The notes beneath the pieces are model-generated. The model ran no database searches and had not been told where the DNA came from. It saw only the letters and a list, made by a program, of their open reading frames with translations. The translations under genes and the position numbers were made by a program. From positions 1,302,001 through 1,366,000 of the forward strand of contig CAMPDV010000023.1 in NCBI GenBank assembly GCA_946699065.1: a DNA stretch of 64,000 nt, given 5' to 3'. Of the stretch, positions 52,227-63,195 are shown piece after piece (position 1 is the first letter of the stretch; every line of letters begins with the position of its first letter). Source of the stretch: Loxodes magnus (Eukaryota; Ciliophora; Karyorelictea; Loxodida; Loxodidae).

Positions 52227-52866
52227 TCACTTACAGCATTTTACCTTTTCCTTCTTAACGTTACCACTACCATTTAATGTAGTTAGTGTATTTCCTTTTT
52301 ATGTTGAAGTGCTATCCAATTTATGGTCTTTTATTTCTCTTGCAATAGCTTAAAAGGTTTCTGTTATATTAATAGTAGTTTTAGCACTTGTCTCAAAAAA
52401 TTGCATTTTGAACTCATCTGCTAGAGCCTTTCCTTTTTCGTATGATATTACTTTTTATTCAGTTTTATCGCATTTATTTCCTATTAGTAATTTAGCTACA
52501 TTTGAAGAGGCATGCTGCTCAATTTGCGTTATCCAACTTCTTACAGAGTTAAATGAAGTTTCATCAGTAACATCGTAAGCTAGAATTATTCCTTAAGCTC
52601 CTTTATAATAGGTCGTGGTGATTGTACGAAATCTCTCTTGTCCAGCTGTATCTCACTAAATAAAAGCTTACAATTTGAAGTTTTACTTGCTTTCCATCTA
52701 CATCAATAGTCTTAATTTTAAAATCAATTCCAATAGTAGCAAGATGGGTTTATGTGAAGTTATCTTCACTAAAACGAAGTAAGAAACAAGTTTTTCCAAC
52801 TCCTGAATCTCCAATAATTAGTAACTTTATCATTAAATCATGATATCCTGCTTAGCGCTGCTCCAT
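52227..52866 (-). CDS. Rab8-like small GTPase
   Basis: 207 residues from two exons (52866-52672 and 52655-52227) joined over a 16-nt intron. All Rab motifs are present: P-loop GDSGVGKT (19-26), switch I with IGIDFK, switch [15 protein letters not shown] and ETSAK, plus a C-terminal Cys-Cys-Lys for double geranylgeranylation. [25 protein letters not shown] and the RTITTTYY segment place it close to Rab8/Rab1. Rabs of this group recruit effectors for vesicle traffic from the Golgi to the plasma membrane and, for Rab8, to the cilium. The Trp of switch II is encoded by TGA, while TGA at 52227-52229 is the stop. Three or more Gln are TAA. This gene anchors the genetic-code assignment of the window. 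Confidence 0.95.
52656..52671 (-). other. 16-nt spliceosomal intron in the Rab gene
   Basis: Minus-strand GTAAGCTTTTATTTAG. Removing exactly these 16 bases joins KLQI to WDTAGQE in frame; retaining them destroys switch II. GT-AG ends and the canonical GTAAG donor are intact. Introns of 15-16 nt are known from heterotrich ciliates. Confidence 0.9.
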
Positions 52867-53950
52867 TTTATTAAAATAGCAGCTAAGCAATTTTAAAAAG
52901 CATAAGATATACTGATAAATTCTTAGAAGTCAGTTTAATTCAAATAATAATTTCTTTTATTCAAATCTCTTAATCTACCTTATTCTTTTCCTCTCTTTCA
53001 TACTAACTACTTTTAAATTACCTTTGAGTATATTTATCATACTTATCGATAAATTTCTTCATTATATTTAGTTAATAAAGAGCTCTGTATTATAAGTATT
53101 TAAATCTAGGAAATATATTCTAATATGCTTTAGTCCTTTAATTCTATTTTTTATTCATATCTATATAGAGAAAATTTATATGACTATGCTTCAAAATCCT
53201 TATGCTTTTCTAATTTAATCATCTAAATTTTCTTATCCTCAGTTTCTCTTAAGAGAGATGCCATACTCTTATCCAAAACTCCTTACTTAAATAACTATAG
53301 AAAGATACTATAAATCATGCCACATTGCTTAGATAATATACTCCTTTTATATCTCTTAAAATAGATTTTCTTAACTAGGTATTTAAGTATTAAAGGAAGA
53401 GATTTAGATTAAAAATGATAATTAAAGCAATCTTTAGTTATACTCTTTATATCTTGATATTAGTAACTATCTACTTTTATTAATTTAAGCATACTGTATT
53501 CATAAGGAAGCTATGAGTATTTAATAAAGGAAATTAATACTTAGATTTAATATATGGTAGCTTATCTTAGTGAAATTAAATAAGGCTTTTCTAAGCGAAT
53601 CTATTCCCTTTTTTTGATTAATAAATGGACATAAATTTATGAAATTTAAGTAATAGAATCTTAAAGAAGGTTAGAGAGAACAGCTAGAAAAAGTATAAAC
53701 TTACAAGTCTAAAGTTTATTGTAATGTTTCCTTATTAATGGTATTCAAAATGCTTGACTAGAACATAATTTGAACTTATAAATTAAAGTTTAATGATGTC
53801 TGTTATTAAGATAAAAATACCTATCCAATTAGATTTTTAATTAGAGTATAAATGAGTGCACAATAGGGTTATATAAGTAGATTTGATGAGATGAATATAT
53901 AAAATAGCCTATAACTAAAATTATCTAAGTAAACTTAAATTTTAATATGG
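52867..53950. other. Intergenic region between Rab and exonuclease-like genes
   Basis: AT-rich, about 1.1 kb. The frame of the exonuclease-like gene continues here for at least 430 nt without TGA, but the text becomes low-complexity, so it is treated as 3' flank. Confidence 0.4.
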
Positions 53951-55597
53951 TTATCTTAACCAATTTTCCTCAATATCTGAGTAAAATATAGGTGGATCTT
54001 CATATATCTGTTATAGATTAGGAATCACGCTAATAACCTATCCTAGCTTCCAGATAAGGTCTGCTCTATTTTTAACATTCCCAATTTTAATGACAGCATT
54101 TTAGATCATATCTTTTAAGTTTTCACCATTTAATAGACTTTATATCAGAGTTTAGTCATTAAATATCCAGTGCCAAGAGATATTTCAAACAAAATTTTAT
54201 GGAATTTGAAATATTAAAAATAAACTTGCCACTGAAGGTTTAAGCTAGGCGATTTCCGATTCTTCACTTATAGGTAAGATGAACGCTGACACTCAAATTT
54301 TTTTAGATTCAGAAGGTAATTATTTTCTTCACAAAGCTTGGTCTAGTGAATTGATGTTATCATCTATTGTATCTAGAAATTCGTTTAGGATTTTACTTTT
54401 TTTAAATTAATCTTTACGATTTTCACCGTTTTATTCTATCTATTTATTATTTGATTAAAGACTTTGATTAATATTTTCTTTAATACCTGAATCTTCTAAG
54501 CTTATAAAATCTGTCTTTAAATCTTTCGTTTGCCACAAAATAGACGAAAAAAATATGAGTCTAGAAATAAAAGTATCCTATGCTGCGTATTCTATTTATT
54601 CTTTAGTAAGAGGAAAATTATCATAGTTTTCTGCTGCTATTTCATAATTTTTATCTACTATCAGTCCTAAAATTTAAACTGACATTCTATTTAGCCAAAG
54701 TTTTTGCATAGGCCTATTTAATTTCTGGTTCTCTCTAATTTAATTTTAATTTATCCACTTTGATTCTTCTATAAGTTACTACTAACCCTCGAACACTGCT
54801 CTAATAACTTGTTCGATTTCTATAACTGACTTCATTTTTGTATAATGATATTTATTAATCATATATACATCTTGCTAGAGATCAAATCCTACTTTTAAAA
54901 TGTATTAATTTTCTAAAATAAATTTCAAGTCTACAGGAAGAGTATAAATGTCAAGATTTTTATACTCTTGTGCTCTTTAGTTTTCTATTTAGAGCTATTA
55001 GTTTCCTATATGATAGAGAAGAACTGAATTAGCCACTCCAATTTAGATTAAGGAGCATCCATTTTTATTTCCTCCCTTTTCTGGGCGCATTTTTGTTTTG
55101 AAGCTTACAATGCTAAAATTTTTATCTCTAAGGACAAAATCTTTTATTCATTGATTTGCTTCTTCTGGATTGTTTGTATAATGTACTCTCTTAGAGTAAA
55201 ATTGGTTATTCCTCAATTAGATTTAACCAAATACTTTTCTTATTTTGGTTTCTATGGCAATTTATTAATACAGGTTAGCTCTTTATGCGGGGTTGTTTTG
55301 AAGATCATTTACTATCTAATAAATGTCCATTTACGTAATCTCAACATCCTTTAGTTACACTTGACTGTTTTCTACTAGAATGAAGATATTTGGAAATAAC
55401 GATATATAATCCTTTAAACTAATACATAGCTATTCTCAGTGAGGTCTTTCAATTAAATATTTCTATTTATACTCTCTCTCTAGTTGGTAAAGATTTAGCC
55501 TTTTCTCTGGATTTGCTTTCAAAATTTCCTCAAATCTTATAATTTCATACTGCCATTAGAGAAGATGTTGGTTATCGATATTCTAACCTTCCTGCAT
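53951..55597 (-). CDS. Protein with degenerate DEDDy 3'-5' exonuclease domain
   Basis: 548 codons from ATG at 55597 to the TAA at 53951-53953. Residues about 162-350 follow the WRN/EXD-type exonuclease: SIVSFKTKM (motif I), SLIQIGVANSVLLYHI, ILENQYILKVGFDLQQD (motif II, D243), FPLTKEQIEYAAQD (motif III, Y337 and D341). The motif-I acids of active enzymes (D-X-E) are Lys167 and Lys169 here, so two-metal catalysis should be lost. Residues 20-125 contain two similar helical stretches (NPEKRLNLYQLEREY and NPAQRANLYQQIAIE), possibly LOTUS/OST-HTH-like. Inactive relatives such as EXD1 act as RNA adaptors in the piRNA pathway, so an RNA-binding role is conceivable; this is inference. Five Trp are TGA. 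The end is uncertain: no in-frame TGA follows for over 400 nt. Confidence 0.7.
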
Positions 55598-57084
55598 TTA
55601 TAAAATTTAAATAAACCTTTAACTTAAATTATTTCTGCTTATCTATTTTACTTCTACTTACAAAATAAATTACAATATAAACCTGCTTTATGCTTATTTC
55701 TAGTGCCTTTTATAAAATATAAGTACTAAGCAACTCAGAAATATAGCAAGTTATATTATAGCCTTTCAAGTTAGGGATTTTACTAGATTACTTATAGCTT
55801 CCTGGTAAAAATCAACTACACTAATATAATGCAAACAAGCTACTTAATATCTTTAGTTACTTCAAGGTGCATATCTATATAAAGAGAAATTTAAAGCATA
55901 AAGCATTGCAAACTGCTAATGAGTGTATAATAGAGAATAAATTATTAATACTAAAAAGCTAATTTATATAAGCACTTTGCTTATATTTAATTTAAATTAT
56001 AGTAGAAGTAACTACCTGAAAAGTAGAAAATAAGTTTAAAATGATAGCAAGAAAATTAAAATAAACTAAATACTTTATTATTTACTTAATAATATCAAAA
56101 TTTAAAAGATCTATTAATATCAGGGTCTGAGATATATAGAACTTAAATAACTAATTACTTAATTTTAAAGATACCTAGGATATTAAAATATCATTACTAT
56201 GCTTTAAATTAAAATAAATTATTGGCTAAGTAAATTTATTCATAAGCTAGATAAATTAAACCATGTTTAAGACTTTAAGTGTGAGAATAGACTTTTACCT
56301 ACTGCATGAAGTTAACTAAGAATTATTAATAAATAGCTTATTAAGAAAGCTTTTTCTATATCTCCATTATTTTAGTTTTAAATTATAAATACACATACTT
56401 CCATAGCTTAAAACAATAGATAGCCTAAAATTTATAATTCTCTTTGTTTTTAACTTTATTATTTAAATCATTTCAAGCTAGAAATAAATAGCAAGAATTA
56501 AATTAAGAAAAAGTGGGAGCATGTTTAATTTAGTAAAGGTCCTTTAAACTAATAATAATAAATTGCTAGCAAATCACTTAAAATAGAAATTTAGAGTAGT
56601 TAATAGTATAATAAATGTATATAACTAAAGTTAACAAATTTTACTATTTCTCTCATATTTTTCATTGTCTTTCAATGCGCTTTTATAAATTTTAAGTTGA
56701 GTAGCAACCACAATAGCTAATTTTAAATATAGAGAGAGTATTGAGATTAAACTAAATTTATTTAGCTAAACTTGGAAGGAAAGGTACATGGTTTGAGTTT
56801 GAAAATAATTAGATGACTGAATAAATGTAAGCAAATTCTAATAACCAGAACTTAGCTTTCTAAGTTAATAATAAAACCTTAAAAATAATATATTATCAAT
56901 AAATCGTTTTTATGCTGCTATTTCTAAGATTTTTTATCAAACTAAACTTAAAATATTTTTGGAAAATAATCATTACTAGTAAAATAAAAAATAGCAAGTT
57001 CATATTAATTAGTTAGAAAAAACCTTAAATCAACATTTTTAAATTAAGCATTTAATTTCATAAAGCCTTTTAAATTTAAATGCT
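55598..57084. other. AT-rich intergenic region
   Basis: Divergent spacer between the minus-strand exonuclease-like gene and plus-strand candidates; it should contain promoters in both directions, but none can be pinpointed. Confidence 0.45.
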
Positions 57085-57510
57085 ATGAAACTTTATTCTA
57101 TTGTATTTAATGGTTTAGGTAAATTAAACGAAGGACGAATAAAGGTGGCTATAAGCGGGAATCAGTTGAAAAAAGTGTTTAATTGAAATTGAAATTAGTT
57201 TAATTATGTATAAATACCCATCTTTAAAGCTATTATTATAATAATAAACTATTAGCACATATCTCCGTAGTGCATTGATGCGCGAATCGTTTATGTGCAA
57301 GATAAATTGCTTCTCCCATTTCCCTTTATAAGGGCAAGATTGAAGCTTACAATCCTAGATTGGACTAACGTCTTTAGAAGGCAGATTTGTTTACAAAATT
57401 CACACAAAAAATTGTTAGTATTTTTAAGCAAAGCATATATAGTTGGTTTATTATACATCATAAAGGAATTAAAGGAATAAGCTAACTTAAAATCCTAAAT
57501 TTATGAATGA
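57085..57510 (+). CDS. Small hypothetical protein, weak candidate
   Basis: 141 codons from ATG (MKLYSIVFNGLGKLNEGRIK) to TGA at 57508-57510. The second half (HISPQCIDARIVYVQDKLLL, RRQICLQNSHKKLLVFLSKA) has raised GC content and reads as protein. Two TGA codons close together near residue 35 may be Trp, or part of a 24-nt GT-AG intron (frame-neutral). A second frame is also plausible across the GC-rich part, and a hairpin (57254-57297) overlaps, so a non-coding RNA is an alternative. No family recognised. Confidence 0.3.
57254..57297 (+). ncRNA. Possible structured RNA hairpin
   Basis: A 44-nt GC-rich patch whose ends GCACATA and TATGTGC pair perfectly (7 bp); inside, GTGCA and TGCGC form a second stem around TTGA with one G-U pair. 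The contrast to the surrounding AT-rich DNA is marked. It does not match U1, U2, U4, U5 or U6 snRNA. It may be a chance fold within the candidate ORF. Confidence 0.25.
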
Positions 57511-58725
57511 ACTATTAAACCAATATCAAAAGATAGCAATATAAGTCACTCTATTTTAACTCTAATAAATTCTTTATTTTAAGAAATGAATTATATTAAA
57601 AATGGAATATCATTCCTTTAAAATAATTTCTAAAATATATATAGATATAAAATCTTGCATCTGTACTTTATGTTTTATTTTTAACTTAAGCTAATTAATA
57701 AACTAAGAGGTTCAAGTTAGATTAGGTAACCTAATCTAAAATATAAGTCAGATTTCATTATACTCCAGAAGCACCAAGTATTTAACTGTAATATCTAATT
57801 AATTAAAAAATGTAGCCATCTTCCAATTTTAAATCTCTATTACAAAGCAAATCTTAAATACACTCTTCTAACTTACTCATCTATTTAACTATCACGATTC
57901 CTTTACTTTTAAATCTATTGAGTTTAGATGCTTTTCTTCTATTAAAAACTGTATATAAGAGATTTAAAATCCAATCTTTTATATTTTAATATTCCCTAAG
58001 ATAATCTAGTTCTTTTAAATAATCTAGAAAATCTTAATAATACTAAAATATACCAAATATATCATAAAATTGAATCCACTTTTTCCTTTATAGTCTATAT
58101 TATCATACTACCATAATACATTATAAAGGGATGCTTCACTCAGTATTAGTTTGGCTTATTTTAATATATTTTAAAGTTTAAGCAGACTTGCATGTACTAA
58201 AGTTTAAATAAAAAAACTTAAGATTATTAATTTGCTTTACTTATATTAGATTACCTGAAGGATAATAAAAATTTAGAATATAATAAAGACCAGAATAGAA
58301 GGGATATTATTTAGAAAATACTTATAAGCATTATCTATAAGCATCAATATATCACATTTATAGACAAGAAAAATGCAAATTTGAAGGATAAAAAGAAAAG
58401 CAAGGATTAAGATGAAACTCAATAGCAGTTATAGAATATAATTTATACTAGATTGAAAGGCTCTCTATAAATTTATTTCTCTAATAAACAAAATTGATTT
58501 CAAAGAATCTCAAAATGCTTTAAAAGGAAAAATACTTAGTAGAAGTTATTAAAATAGTAGAAATATTGAAGTATTGATTTAGTGTGGATTGATATAACTA
58601 AGTTGTCAAATCTATAAATCAGAGGTTTTTTATATTTCTAGTCAATAAATTAATTTAAATATTTACCCTTTATATTTATAAGATTGATAGCCAGATTTAA
58701 ACAATTTAAATCTATCATCCTAGAA
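57511..58725. other. AT-rich stretch before the EF-hand gene
   Basis: The EF-hand frame stays open upstream through this stretch without TGA after 57510, which is unusual for its length, but the text is low-complexity. The 5' end of the EF-hand gene could therefore lie upstream of 58726, for example at Lys/Gln-rich codons near 58380. Confidence 0.35.
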
Positions 58726-60360
58726 ATGTCTACTCCTTTTGATCGATTCATGCAAAAAATAAAAGAAAGGCCTTTAGAATACGAAAAGTTTATTGGTGTT
58801 GCTAAGTAGACAGGCTTGTTTACATAAAGAGAAATATCCAAGTTTCCTAAGGTAAAATTTCCTAAACTCAAAATATCTCTGAAGAAAACAGAGGAATCTC
58901 CCTTTAACAATAGAGTTAATAAATATTTCAGAAATTAGTAAAGAAAAGCACAATCTTTGCATAATAGTCAAATAAAGTCTCCAAGAAGATATTAAGCCTA
59001 AAATTAAGAAGATGAAAAGTAAAACTCTAAGTTAAAAGTAGAAACATTTGGATAAGAAGCAAGCAAAATTTTGAAGTACTAAACTCAAAATAATTTGAGC
59101 AAACAAAGTACTTTTAACTTAGATAAATAGAGCAGCTAATTTTAGTCTCCTTATTCAAAGAAGAATAATATAGTTAATAGTTCCAGATATAAATAAGAGT
59201 CTGTAAGGTAACTTAATTACTTATATAATAAGAATTAAGAAAAGTTCATATGCAATCGAGAAAAGTTACTTGAAGTCTTTAATCAGTGTAAAGATGAAAA
59301 TGATCTCATCACAAAAAAATTATGAAGACAATTTTTAGCTTAAAGGTATGGTAATAAAATAGCAGTTACTATTAGTAATCTAATTGATTTTAAAGGTCAA
59401 ACTAATTTCGAATCTTTTTATAATATAATTGATGCATTTTTGCAAGTAACTTGGAAGTAGTAAATGGCTTTCGCTTTTGATCTACTTGACATAAATCGAG
59501 ATAATTGAATATGTTATAGTGATATGAACGCTCTCATGAAATATGTGAAGATAGATGCCTATATCAGAGATTTACAGTTTTTAGTTCCTATTTTAAACCA
59601 AAGAAAAGAAGAGCCATTTTCTAAAGCTCCAAAACCAGAAGCATTAGATTTTCTTGAATTTCTAAATTTGAACTGAAATGAGCACAGACCTGCTATACTT
59701 CTAGACTTCTTTTGTTATTCATGTGGTTGGTTGAAACCTAAAATATAAAGGCCAGATTCGATAGAAAGTGTTGGATTATCTTATAATTCTGAGCAATGAT
59801 CTTTGCATGATAAAAAGAATGTGCATCACTTGTAAGAACTAAAGGAATTATTAAAATAAGTTCCTCAAAACGAGGCTGAAAGATGAATGAAGAAATTCCG
59901 CTTGTTATCTAATTAGAGATCTAAGTTCATTACTAATTACTCTCTCTAAGCTAATTATTAATCAGTTTTTGGATATAAGAGTAAATTTCTAGCTAGTAGA
60001 GTATTCAGGTTTTTTAGTGAGGAAAATTAGTCTCAAGTTGATAAAAAAACTTTCATTTAAAAACTTATCTAGATTAGTTAAAAGGATGTAAAGACTATGG
60101 AAAAGTTGACTATGTCCATTTATGATGGAAGATAAGATCAAGTCATTACAGGAGATGAAATAGACGAATTACTATCAAAAACTATTGAAAAAAATAAACC
60201 ACTATATGAAGAGGCTTAAAAGGTAGGAGACATAATGGTGAAAAACTTCGTGGAAGGAGGAATTAAAAAAATGGAATTCTTAACTGCCTAAATGCTTTTC
60301 AGAATCATAGGAATGACTGTCTATCTCCAAGAATTGAGGAAAGTTTTCTTAGAAACTTGA
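58726..60360 (+). CDS. EF-hand calcium-binding protein
   Basis: 544 residues from MSTPFDRFM to TGA at 60358-60360. Residues 1-190 are basic, Gln/Ser/Lys-rich and probably disordered. Two EF-hand loops are visible: DINRDNWICYSD (255-266, after FDLL) and DGRQDQVITGDE (467-478), each with acidic or polar ligands at positions 1, 3, 5 and 12 and Ile at 8. The first loop has a TGA-coded Trp at position 7. About 200 residues separate the hands, so each may pair with a cryptic partner. The product is probably a calcium sensor or cytoskeletal/ciliary calcium-responsive protein, which is inference. At least five internal TGA codons (KLWRQ, DNWIC, LNWNE, EQWSL, ERWMK) are read as Trp before TGA ends the gene at LET; none occurs in the last 155 or so codons. 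An upstream start cannot be excluded. Confidence 0.8.
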
Positions 60361-61979
60361 TTTAATAGCAGATTATGTAATATTAATTACATCTTTCGAC
60401 TATTTCATTTCTTTTCTAATTTTTCTAGTTAATATCTAAGTCCTTATTCTTTTATTTTTAATCAAATGCATACTAATAAAAATTAGCTGTCTTACTAAAT
60501 TTAAAACTCATATAACTAAATCCTTAATAGTGTTTATTTCTAAGTGGAAGTCATTCAATATCTAATAAAAAGAATGAATGTCTATTATATTTAATAGTTG
60601 AAGAACTTTGAATTACTATATCATTTATAAATTAAAATCATAGAAAGAAATTTAAATAAACTAGGTAGTATAATTATGTCTAAATAGAATTAAAACTCAA
60701 AGCTATTTTATACTTTTTATTAATTTACTTTTTCAGCGATAATTAAGAATAAATAACTAAAGGAAAATACTTCAAAGGCTTATAAATTCTAATATTTTAA
60801 ATAAACCAATAATTTAAATATGAATTAGCATCTTTTTGAAGTCTTTAGGTTTTTCGAAATCTATTAAAAGCTAAAATAAAAATTTTGCCTCATCTAGGTA
60901 AATTTTATTTCAAGTTATTTGAATTAAAGTCTCGTTAGCAAAAGCCTTGAAAAATTGTGAAGCTTATCTAATTTATAAGAGATCAAAAATAATTTAAGCA
61001 ATGCAATCCAATAACTAAGCTTTACCAAAAAGATTATTAGTAAAAGTTAATTATTTGAGCAAGAATTAAATTTAATGTAAGTTAAATTAATTATACATTC
61101 AACTAATACTCTATAATCTTAATTTCAAGTTTCTAGTTTCTGTTTTAGCTTTTGAATCTAAATTGTTTATATTATTTTTTAGAAAATTTGCTTACTCTTA
61201 TTAATTAAGAAGAAACACTAAAAAATACAAAATATAAATGAAATATGATATGAGATTAATAATGGTTATATAATAGTAAATTATTAATAAAGATTAGGTT
61301 TATGTTCAATAGAACGGGGGCATCGATGTAGAAGTTGTTGAAATTATCATCAATAGTGAGAAAAAAGCTTTTATAAAGCATTATTATATAATTATACAAA
61401 TTCTTAATTTAAATTTCATAATCTTTATAAAGCTAATGTTTGCTGCTTTTTTTAGTAATTCAGAATTGGATAAAATTAGAGCTTAAATTCTATAAAAATA
61501 GCACTTAAAAATTTATAAATAGTAAATCATAACATGATATTATGCTTTATAGATTAATAATCTGAATGGGGTTGTATATTAATAAGCTGCTTACATTGAT
61601 CAAGATAGACACAAAAGCATGCTCTAAATATCTAGTTGTAAAACATTAATTTAAAATTTTTAATGATAACTTAGATACTTAAAGAAGATCGATTATTTGA
61701 GGATAAAATATTCAAACTAATATTCATACCAAACTAAATTAAACTTGTCATCCTCCTTTCAATTTAGTAGCAATAAAAAAAGCCAAAAAGATCAAAACAT
61801 AGGATTTAAGCATTCTAAACTATTTAAAGGTGCTTTAAATTATTCTAAAACTTATATCATAAAATCTAAAATTCATAAATCCATCCGGAAGCTTTAGACA
61901 AAATAAAATAATTTTATATCTTAAAAGAAATATAAAAGAAATCTTTTGTTTCTTAATCTCTGTTTTGAATATTCAATTT
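60361..61979. other. AT-rich spacer, no confident gene
   Basis: The EF-hand frame continues open after its TGA up to about 61075, including a Leu/Ser/Asn-rich stretch near 60930-61070, but composition drops to spacer level at once after 60360. No other feature supported. Confidence 0.4.
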
Positions 61980-62489
61980 ATGAATATTATTTTTATAAAT
62001 ACTTTTCAAACTTTATGTATAAATACAGCTGAGAAGTTTAAAGAATTCTATTTTCCCTTTTCTGCATCTAAGTCTAATAAAGGTATTAGAATTAGGAGTT
62101 GTGAAGGCGAATAAGTTGTAGAAAGTTTTGAACGATATTAATAAATAGATGATTAAACAAAAGTTCGACATAAGAAGATATTCTTAGGATTATTAATATT
62201 AAAACATTTAAAAAAGATTCTCAAGTGAATAAGGGCTAAAGAAAAAAAAGTTAGGACTAAAAGGTATTTTAGATCTTCAATCAAAAAACTATTTACAACT
62301 TTAGGATCATACAATTAAGATATTGGATAGAAGTTATTTCTAATAACTAATTAAATTTTCAGATTAAGAAGATAAAGTATTTAAGTTTATAAAAGAGATA
62401 AACCTATATTGTAGAACAAATTGATTTCTCAAATTGAAGGAAATCGATATCAAAAAGAGAAGAATTTAATAAAATTATTTCAGCTTTGA
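61980..62489 (+). CDS. Small basic hypothetical protein
   Basis: 169 residues, ATG at 61980 (MNIIFINTFQTLCINTAEKF) to TGA at 62487-62489. The centre is well-composed (SASKSNKGIRIRSCEGEQVV, then basic RHKKIFLGLLILKHLKKILK and RAKEKKVRTKRYF), the end polar. No domain is recognised; strong positive charge suggests nucleic-acid or membrane-surface binding. One TGA-coded Trp (LKWIRAK). Only 61 bp separate it from the next ORF in another frame; a 31-nt (62498-62528) or 28-nt (62503-62530) GT-AG intron would fuse the two, with the TGA at 62487 read as Trp. Confidence 0.5.
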
Positions 62490-62550
62490 GATATAAAGTT
62501 CTGTAATTTATTTTCATTTTTAAATTAGAGAAAATTAAAATATTTTAATA

Positions 62551-63195
62551 ATGGAGAAGCTTGACTAAGACGATTTCTAAAAATTTTTTATGAAATCAAT
62601 TTATGAAAATGGTACAAGCTCTAGATGCGTAAAGTAAAGAAAGTAATTGAATATTAATTTAGATGAGTAAGAAATACGACAAATAGATATTTCAATGAAG
62701 CAGGAAGAAACTCGCCAAATTTAAAAAGGAGACCAAACTATGCAAGTTTTTGTAAAGAAAGTTTAAAAGAAGGAAATACAAATTTTTAGTAAGAAAACAT
62801 AATTTAAATTTCCTACTTTATTTGAAAATTTATTTACAAATTTCTAATTCTCTCAAAACCAAAAACGACAAAGCTTTATATAGAAATAATAATCTAAGTA
62901 AAAAAGTGTCAGAATTAAATTAATCCCTAGTTATTTCTAATAATTTATGAAAATTTATAAAGGTATTCTTTTTGGTCAACTGAGAAAGTGTCAATTCGTC
63001 GATCAAAATTAAAAATCTTAATAAACTAGAAACTTAAAAAACCAAAATCAAAATAATAATTTTTTCATAATTTCAGATTCTTTGAGTAAATAATCTAGCA
63101 ATCATCGTTTTCATCATTCTAATAAGTCAAATTAAATATAGATTATCAATTTTTTCTTGCTTCTTTTTTTATTTTTAACTTGGAAATTTATCTGA
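62551..63195 (+). CDS. Hypothetical protein with C-terminal membrane segment
   Basis: 214 residues, MEKLDQDDFQKFF to TGA at 63193-63195, with no internal TGA. Gln/Lys-rich throughout; residues 20-110 are polar and charged, followed by FPTLFENLFTNF, and the C-terminus is strongly hydrophobic (NFFLLLFLFLTWKF), resembling a tail anchor. No family recognised. It may be the second exon of the preceding gene. Confidence 0.5.

Noticed and set aside
55151-55354. Plus-strand ORF
   Set aside because: Antisense of the exonuclease-like gene; hydrophobic only by complementarity.
57250-57300. U6 snRNA-like AGCACATAT
   Set aside because: Only nine bases agree; no ACAGAGA box or other conserved U6 segment follows.
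58650-58971. Two minus-strand ORFs over the EF-hand gene
   Set aside because: Antisense shadows; the plus strand carries two EF-hand loops in one continuous frame.
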